From: Sepiola atlantica
Taxonomy: Eukaryota; Mollusca; Cephalopoda; Sepiida; Sepiolidae
Reading direction: 5' to 3'
DNA length: 64,000 nucleotides
NCBI GenBank assembly: GCA_963556195.1
Contig: OY744522.1
Coordinates: 41,130,263 to 41,194,262 of the forward strand
The notes beneath the pieces were generated by a model, which was not told the DNA's origin, did not search any database, and worked only from the letters and a program-made list of their open reading frames with translations. How positions within the stretch are numbered: position 1 is the first letter of the stretch; each line of letters opens with the position of its first letter. Shown in pieces: positions 56,269 to 64,000 of the stretch. The translations under genes were made by a program, and so were the position numbers.

Positions 56269-59172
56269 CGATTGAAAATGAGGAAAAATATCATGATGGG
56301 ATTGAAAATGATGAAGAATACCATGTGAGGATGTAAAATGATTAATAATATCATAAAGTGATAAAAAAAAAAGCTGAAGAATATGATGAAGGGATTGAAA
56401 ATGATGAATAATAGGGTGAGAAGATTGAAAATGATGAAGAATACCATGACTGGATTGAAAATGATAAAGAATATCATGAGGGGATTGTAAATGATGAAAA
56501 ATACCATGAGAGGATTTAAAATGATGAAGAATATCATGAAAGGATTGAAAATGATGAAGAATATCATGAGAGGATTGAAAATGATGTAGAAAATCATGAG
56601 AGGATTGAAAATGATGAAGAATAAAATGATGGGATTGAAAATGATGAAGAATATCATGAACGGGTTGACAATGATGAAGAATATCATGAGAGGATTGAAA
56701 ATGATGAAAAACATCATGAGAAGATTGAAAATGATGAAGACCATCATGAGAGGATTGAAATTGATTAAGAACATCATAAGAAGATTGAAAATTATGAAGA
56801 ATATCATGAAGGGGTTGAAAATGATGAAGAATACAATGAGAGAATTGATAATGCTGAAGAATACCATGAGAGGATTGAAAATGATGTAGAATATTATGAA
56901 AAGATTTAAAATGCTGAAGAATTCCATGATGGGATTGAAAATGATGAAGAATATCATGAGGGGATTGAAAATGATGCAGAATATCATGAGAGGATTGAAA
57001 ATTATGAAAACTCCTATGAGAGGATTGAAAATGATGAAGAATACCATGAGAGGATTGAAAATGATGAAGAATACCATGTAGGGATTGACAATGATAGAAG
57101 AATACCATGAGAGGATTAAAAATGATGAAGAATACCATGAAAAGATCGAAAATTCTGAAGAATAAAATGAAGGGAATGAAAATGATGAAGAATATCATGA
57201 GACGATTGAAAATGATGAAGAACGTCATGAGAAGATTGAAAATAATGAAGAATATCATGAAGGGGTTGAAAATGATTAACAACATCATGAGAGGATTGAA
57301 AATGCTAAAGAATATAATGAAGGGATTGAAAATGATGAAGAATATAATGAGAGGATTGAATATGATGTAGAATATTATGAGAGGATTTAAAATGATGAAG
57401 AATACAATGAGAGGATTGATAATGGTGAAGAACATCATGAGAGGATTGAAAATTATGTAGAATATCATGAGAGGATTGAAAATAATGAAGAATACTATGA
57501 GGGGATTGAAAATGATAAAGAAAATCATGAGAGGACTGAAAATGATGAAGAATATTATGATAGGATTGAAAATGATGAAGAATATCATGAGAGGATTGAA
57601 AATGATGAAGAATACCATGAGAGGATTCAAAATGATGAAGAATCCTATGAGGGGATTTAAAATGATGAAGAATACCATGATAAGATTGAAAATGATGAAG
57701 AATACCATGAGATGATTGAAAATGCTGAAGAATAAAATGAGGGGATTGAAAATGATGAAGAATATGATGAGAGGATTGAAAATGATGAAGAACATCATGA
57801 AAAGATTTAAAATGATGAAGAACATTATGAGAGGATGTAAAATGATTAAGACCATCATGAGAAGATTGAAAATGATGAAGAATATCATGAGGGGGTTGAA
57901 AATGATGTAGAATACTATGAGATGATTGAAAATGCTGAAGAATACCATGAGAGGATTGAAAATGATGAAGAATAAAATGATGGGATTGAAAATGATGAAG
58001 AATATCATCAGCGGGTTGAACATGATCAAGAATACGATGAGAGGATTGAAAATGCTGAAGAATATAATGAAGGGATTGAAAATGATGAAGAATATCATGA
58101 GAAGATTGAAAATGATGAAGAACATCATGAGATGATTGAAAATGATGAAGACGATCATGAGAGGATTGAAAATGATGAAGAATATCTTGGAGGGGGTTGA
58201 AAATTAGTGAGAATACAATTAGAGGATTTATAATGCTGAAGAATACCATGAGAGGATTGAAAATGATGTAGAATATCATGAGAGGAATGAAAATGCTGAA
58301 GAATACCATGAGGGGATTGAAAATGATGAAGAACATCATGAAGGATTGAAAATGATGAAGAATATTATGATAGGATTGAAAATGATGAAGAATATCATGA
58401 GAGGATTGAAATGATGAAGAATACTATAAGAGGATTTTAAATGATGAAGAATACCATGAGAGGATTGAAAATGATGAAGAATACCATGAGAGGATTGAAA
58501 ATGATAAAGTATACCATGAGAGGATTGAAAATGATGAAGAATAAAATGATGGGATTGAAAATGATGAAGAATATCATGAGCGGGTTGAAAATTATGAAGA
58601 ATACGACGAGAGGATTGAAAATGCTGAAGAATATTATGAAGGGATTTAAAATGATGAAGAACATCATGAGAGGATTGAAAATGATGAAGAACATCATGAG
58701 AGGATGTAAAATGACTAAGAACATCATGAGAGGATTGAAAATGATGAAGAATATCATGAGTGGGTTTAAAATGATGAAGAATACAATGAGAGGATTGAAA
58801 ATGCTGAAGAATACAATGAGAGGATTGAATATGATGAAGAATATTATGAGAGGATAGAAAATGCTGAAGAATACCATGAGGGGATTGAAAATGATGAAGA
58901 ATATCATGAGAGGATTGAAAATGATGAAGAATATCATGAGGAGATTGAAAATGAGTAAGAATACCATGAGGGGATTGAAAATGATGTATAATATCATGAG
59001 AGGATTGCAAATGGTAGAGAATACCATGAGGAGATTGAAAATGATGTAGAATATCATGAGGGGATTGAAAATGATTAATAACATCATGAAAGGATTGACA
59101 ATGATCAAGAATACCATGAGGGGATTGAAAATGATGAATAAAATCATGAGGGAATGAAAATGATTAACAATA
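56269..59172 (+). repeat. 30-bp satellite array in unit 3
   Basis: About 96 copies. It holds the longest open frame in the window (640 codons, minus strand 58158-56236), composed only of decapeptide repeats that shift between two registers. Variant blocks (GAATAAAATGATGGGATTG) recur near 56610, 57970 and 58540. Confidence 0.97.
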
Positions 59173-59173
59173 T

Positions 59174-61287
59174 CTATGATACATGATACATATCTATGAT
59201 ACGTAATACATATCTATGATACATATACATGATACATATCTATGATACACGATACATATCTATGATACATGATACATATCTATGACACATGATACATGAT
59301 ACATATCCATAATACATATCCATGATACATGATACATATCTATGATACATATGCATGATACATAATACATATCCATGATACATGATACGTATCCATTATA
59401 CATGATACATATCCATGATACATATCCATGATACTTTATACATATCCATGATACATGATACATATCTATGATACTTTATACATATCAATGATACATGATA
59501 CATATCCATGATACATATCATGATACATATCCATAATACATGATAGATATCTATGATACATATCCATGATATATATCCATGATACATATCCATGATACAT
59601 GATACATATCTATGATACATGATACATATACAGGATACATGATACATATCCATAATGAATATCAATGACAAATGATACATATCCATGATACATATCCGTG
59701 ATACATGATACATATCGATGATATATATACATGATACATATCTATGATACATGATACATATCTATGATACATGATAGATATCCATGATACATGATACATA
59801 TCAATGATACATGATACATATCCATGATACATGATACATATCAATGATACATGATACATATCAATGATACATGATACATATCCATGATACATATCCATGA
59901 TACATGATACATATCAATGATACACATCCTAGATACATGACACATATCCATGACACCTATCCTTGATACATGATACATATCCATGATACCTATCCATGGT
60001 ACATGATACCTATTCATGGTACATGATATATATCAATGATACGTCAACATATCATTCATACATGATACATATCAATGATACATATCCATGATACATTTCC
60101 AAGATACATGATACATATCTATGATAAATGATACATATCCATAATATATATTGATGATACAAATCCATGATACATATCCATGATACATGATACATGATAA
60201 TATTTATTGTACATAACACATATCTATGATACATGATAAATATATATGATACATGATATATATCCATGATCAGTGATACATGATACATATCTATGATACA
60301 TAATACATGATACATATTTATGATACATGATACATATCTATTATACATTATACATATACATCATACATATCCATGATACATATCCATGATACATCATACA
60401 TATCCAAGATACATGATACATATACAAGATACATATCCATGATACATATCCATGATACATATACATATCCATGATACATATCCATGATACATATTCATGA
60501 TACATATCAATGATACATAACACATATCTATGATACATGATAGATATTTATGATACATGATACATATACATGATACATATCAATAAAACATATATCCATG
60601 ATACATATACATATCTATGATACATGATACATATCCATGATACATATACATGATACCTATCCCTGATACATATCAAGGATAGATGATACACATCTATGAT
60701 ATATATCCATGATACATACCCATGATACATCTACATACCCATGATACATATACATGATTCATATCTATGATACACAACACATATCTATGATACAGTATAC
60801 ATGATACCTACCTATGATACATGATACATATCCATGATGCATGATACATATCCATGATACATATCCATGATACATGATACATATCCATGATACATATCCA
60901 TGATACCTATCCATGATACATTATACATATCCATGATACATATCCATGATACATTATCCATATTCATGATACATGATACATATCTATGATACATGATAAA
61001 TATCCATGATACATATCCATTATACATATCCATGATTCATGATACATGATACATATCCACGATACATGATATATATATATACCTATACATGATACATATC
61101 AATGATACGTATACGTATACATTATACATACACATGATACATATACATGATACATATACATATACATGATACATATACATGATATATATACATGATACAC
61201 GATATATATACATGATACATATACATATACATATACATGATACATATACATGATACATGATACATGATACATGATACATATCCATGA
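59174..61287 (+). repeat. GATACAT satellite array in unit 3
   Basis: About 2.1 kb, more diverged from units 1 and 2 than those are from each other. Confidence 0.95.
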
Positions 61288-61289
61288 TA

Positions 61290-62290
61290 CATATCCATTT
61301 TTTCAACGTTAATCAGTAGTAATTTGGAAATTATCCAATGTATTTATGTAATAACTTCATAAAAATGCTGACTCACTAAACATGCTCTATAATCCCTTGC
61401 CGGATGTACCCGTCCTACCCTAAATTGTGTCTGGTTGTATCAGGTCATCCCATAACTTCTGTCCGGATGCATCAATAACAACATAGGAAAGCAACCGGTA
61501 AGAGCGATGTCAGTAGTACTCAGGAGACCTACTTGATTTGCAAAATAATGTAGGTGCTTCTAAAGTATTATGGTCCCCAGGAATGTTGATGCTTCTAAAG
61601 TATTACGGTCCCTCCCCAGGAACGTTGGTGCTTCTAAAGTATAACGATCCCTAGAAATATTGGTGCTTCTACAGTATAACGGTCCCCACAAATGTTTATG
61701 CTTCTAAAGTATGACGGTCCCCCAGGAATGTTGGTGCTTCTAAAGTATAACGGTCCCTAGAAATATAAGTGCTTCTCCAGTATAGGGACCAGGGGTGCTT
61801 CTACAGTATAGGACCCAGCACCAGGGGTGCTTCTAAATTTAGGACCCGGAGGCCTCTGCAGAATAGGGACAATGGGTGCTTCTCCAGTGTAGGGACTAGT
61901 GGTGCTTCTCCAGTATAGAGACCAGGGGTGTTTCTACAATATAGGACCCAGTACCGGGGGTGCTTCTACAATATAGGACCCGAAGGCCTATGAAGAATAG
62001 GGACCATGGGTGCTCTGCAGTATAGCGGCCAGGGGTTCTTCTACAGTATAAGACCCAGCACCAAGGGTGCTTCTACAATATAGGACCCGGAGGCTTCTGC
62101 AGTATGGTTCTTTGATATGACCGAGGCACCTCGGAAATTTTTTTTTCTTTCTTTAACTGAAAATATTTCTATGTATGGGGAAGGGTAAAAAAAACATTTT
62201 CTTTCGAGGGTGGTTAAATTGTTTTTTTCTTTTAAATTAAAAATATTTCTAAGTATGTGGGAGGATGAAAAAAAAGTTTTCTTGGGTGGT
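61290..62290 (+). other. Unit 3-specific 1-kb block with a minisatellite
   Basis: Absent from units 1 and 2 at the same position. From about 61545 to 62110 it contains about 12 diverged repeats of roughly 40-60 bases around GGTGCTTCTAAAGTAT(AA)CGGTCCC and GTGCTTCTACAGTATAGGACC. A 90-base near-duplication around AAATATTTCTA(T/A)GTATG follows (62160-62260). Confidence 0.8.
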
Positions 62291-62296
62291 GCCAAA

Positions 62297-63531
62297 AAAA
62301 TATAGTATGCACACTAAGGCGGCGATAGGTACGAATATAGTATGTGCACCGGGCCGGCGATAGGTATATACATAGTATGGGCACTGGAGTGGCAATAGGT
62401 ACGTATATAGTAGTGCATAGGGGTGCCGATAGGTACGTATTTAGCATTCACACCGGGATAACGATAGGTACGTATTTAGCATTCGCACCGGGGGCGGCGA
62501 TATGTACATATTTAGTATTCGCACTGAGGCAGCGATATGTACATATGTAGTATGCACACTGGGTCGTCGATAGGTACGTATATAGCATGTGCACATGGAC
62601 AGCAATAAGTACGTACACAGCATGTGCCACGGGCCGGTGATATGTATGTATTTAGAATGCACTCCGGGGCGGCGATCGGTACGTATATAGCACGCACAGT
62701 GGGGCGGGGATAGGTACGTATATAGCATGCGCAACGGGGAGGCGATAGGTACGTATATAGCACGCGCAACGGGGCGGCGATAGGTACGTATTCAGCATTC
62801 GCACCGGGTGGGCGATAGGTATGTATTTAGCATTTGCACCGGGGCGGCGATAGGTACATATTAAGCATTCACACCGAGGCGGCGATAGGTACGTATTTAG
62901 CATTCAGGGGTTGCGATAGGTACGTATATTGCATGTGCACATGGGCGGCAAAAAGTATGTATATAGCATGTGCACCGGGCCGGTGATAGGTAGTTATTTA
63001 GCATGCGCTCCGGGGCGGCGTCCGTATGTATACAGCACGCGCAGCGAGGCGGCGATAGGTACATATATATAACGGGCACCAGGGCGGCGAAAGTTACGTA
63101 TTTAGCATTCGCACCGGGGCAGCGATATGTACATTTTTAGTATTTACATTGGGGCAGTGATAGATACTTATGCAGTATGCACACTGGGGCGGCAATAGCT
63201 ACATATTTAGCTTTCGCACTGGGGTGGATATAAGTACGTATTTAGCATTTGCACTGGGGCGGGGATAGGTACGTACTTAGCATTCGGACCGTGGTGGCGA
63301 TAGGTACTTATATTGTATCTGCACCCAGGGCGGCGATAGGTACTTATATAGTATCTGCACCAATAAGTACTTATAAAGTATCGCAACCCCGGTGCACCGG
63401 GGTTGCGAAAGGTATGTATATATTATGTGCACTGGGGCGGCGATAGGTATGTATATAGTATGCGCACCGGGGTGGCAATAGATACGTATATAGTATGAAC
63501 ACCGGGGCGGAGATAAGTACCTATATAGAAG
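62297..63531 (+). repeat. 35-bp satellite array in unit 3
   Basis: About 35 copies of the GATAGGTACGTA-containing unit, more diverged than those of unit 2 but sharing the same end, GGCGGAGATAAGTACCTATA. Confidence 0.95.
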
Positions 63532-63803
63532 GCGCAGACAGAGGTGGTACTTTTTATAAATAAGTCATACTATTGCCCTGGGAAACGTAGGATGAAATGG
63601 TGGGGAAGAACAGCTTTTGCAAAAGGCAAAATCAGAAAGTAGCGGTAAAATGGGGCGACCAGGGAAGAGAAAAGTAGAAAGATATAGAGACGGCTATAGA
63701 GAGAGGGACAGAAATAGACGTTTTAATATAAAGATGTTACACACGAGATTTTTCTTCAATTATATGTTTTTATGACCCGAGCAATGCCGGGTAGCCCCGC
63801 TAC
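63532..63803 (+). other. Conserved 3' unique block of unit 3
   Basis: Similar to 55614-55878 with more substitutions and small indels. Hairpin CCCG/CCGGG and spacer TAGCCCCG are retained. Confidence 0.8.
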
Positions 63804-64000
63804 TCTACTATATAAAGGGCAGTTGTCTGTATGTCTGTCTGTCTGTTTGTCTGTCTGTTTGTTTGTATGTCCAGATACTCTGAGAGTACCCAACAAACAG
63901 TCACACGGTTGACATCATTATGACCGGCCAGCCCTGGGACGTGTAATATCTCAGAACCGGAAAAAAAACTGACTCTTTGGGGGTCGACTGAGCACTTTTC
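63804..64000 (+). mobile_element. 5' end of a further Helitron-like element
   Basis: Starts TCTACTATATAAAGGGCAG, a close match to the typical Helitron 5' start, and continues with a TGTCTGTCTG run and the text AACCGGAAAAAAAACTGAC. It resembles the 5' block of units 2 and 3 only loosely, so it is a different subfamily. It is cut by the window end. Confidence 0.75.

Larger units (their letters stand above)
55879..63803 (+). mobile_element. Helitron-like satellite unit 3, 7925 bp
   Basis: Starts TCTCAATATATATATGGC directly after unit 2 and ends CGCTAC at 63803 (CTAG changed to CTAC). It has the same internal order as unit 2 but an extra 1-kb block (61290-62290) between the GATACAT and 35-bp arrays. 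Confidence 0.8.

Noticed and set aside
56236..58158. 640-codon minus-strand open frame, and the 429-codon frame at 44831-46120
   Set aside because: They consist only of decapeptide repeats from a 30-base satellite, overlap equally long frames on other strands and registers, and have no domain or gene context.
44931..64000. CRISPR-like array interpretation of regular repeats
   Set aside because: The repeats are contiguous satellites without unique spacers, in a eukaryotic repeat context with no cas genes.

Overview
The window looks like repeat-dominated intergenic (or large-intron) DNA from an animal genome, and I find no convincing host protein-coding gene. Several signs point to a mollusc, most probably a cephalopod. 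These are very abundant (TA)n and (CA)n tracts, many tRNA-derived SINEs, an RTE-type LINE of the kind often misannotated as 'craniofacial development protein 2-like' in octopus gene sets, a Penelope-like fragment, and TTAGGG-type repeats. The cephalopod assignment is inference from repeat types, not from a gene.

From 1 to about 12.5 kb the sequence holds dispersed SINEs, AT microsatellites, a decayed Penelope-like element (PLE) fragment near 9.1 kb and three hammerhead-ribozyme-like sequences. A fourth ribozyme lies at 42.7 kb. At least two of the four sit behind a tRNA-like SINE head. From 12.5 to 23.7 kb there is an RTE reverse-transcriptase pseudogene, two large inverted repeats, a 5S rRNA pseudogene, a tRNA-headed SINE and a LINE 3' end. 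From 24 to 37.2 kb there are at least six truncated minus-strand copies of one non-LTR retrotransposon with a C-terminal CCHC plus RPD-X14-D restriction-like endonuclease, several sitting inside TAA (ATT) microsatellites. The same stretch contains a 600-base polypyrimidine tract, short Helitron-like elements and a degenerate telomere-like tandem block.

From 37.5 to 43.3 kb two short Helitron-like elements lie head to tail. Two copies of a SINE whose 5' end resembles U2 snRNA occur there in opposite orientation, one of them nested in an RTE endonuclease region. From 44.9 kb to the end the window is a head-to-tail array of non-autonomous Helitron-like units of about 6 to 8 kb. Each complete unit runs: TCTC 5' end, about 390 bases of unique sequence, a 30-bp satellite, a GATACAT satellite, a 35-bp satellite, about 265 bases of unique sequence, then a GC hairpin and CTAG 3' end. 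Junctions at 49825/49826, 55878/55879 and 63803/63804 directly join the 3' end of one unit to the 5' end of the next. The very long open frames here (up to 640 codons) are explained by a repeat period divisible by three and are not called as genes.

Nothing here forms a pathway or operon. The shared theme is mobile elements and self-amplifying repeats, with ribozyme-bearing SINEs and the satellite-filled Helitron array as the most notable content.
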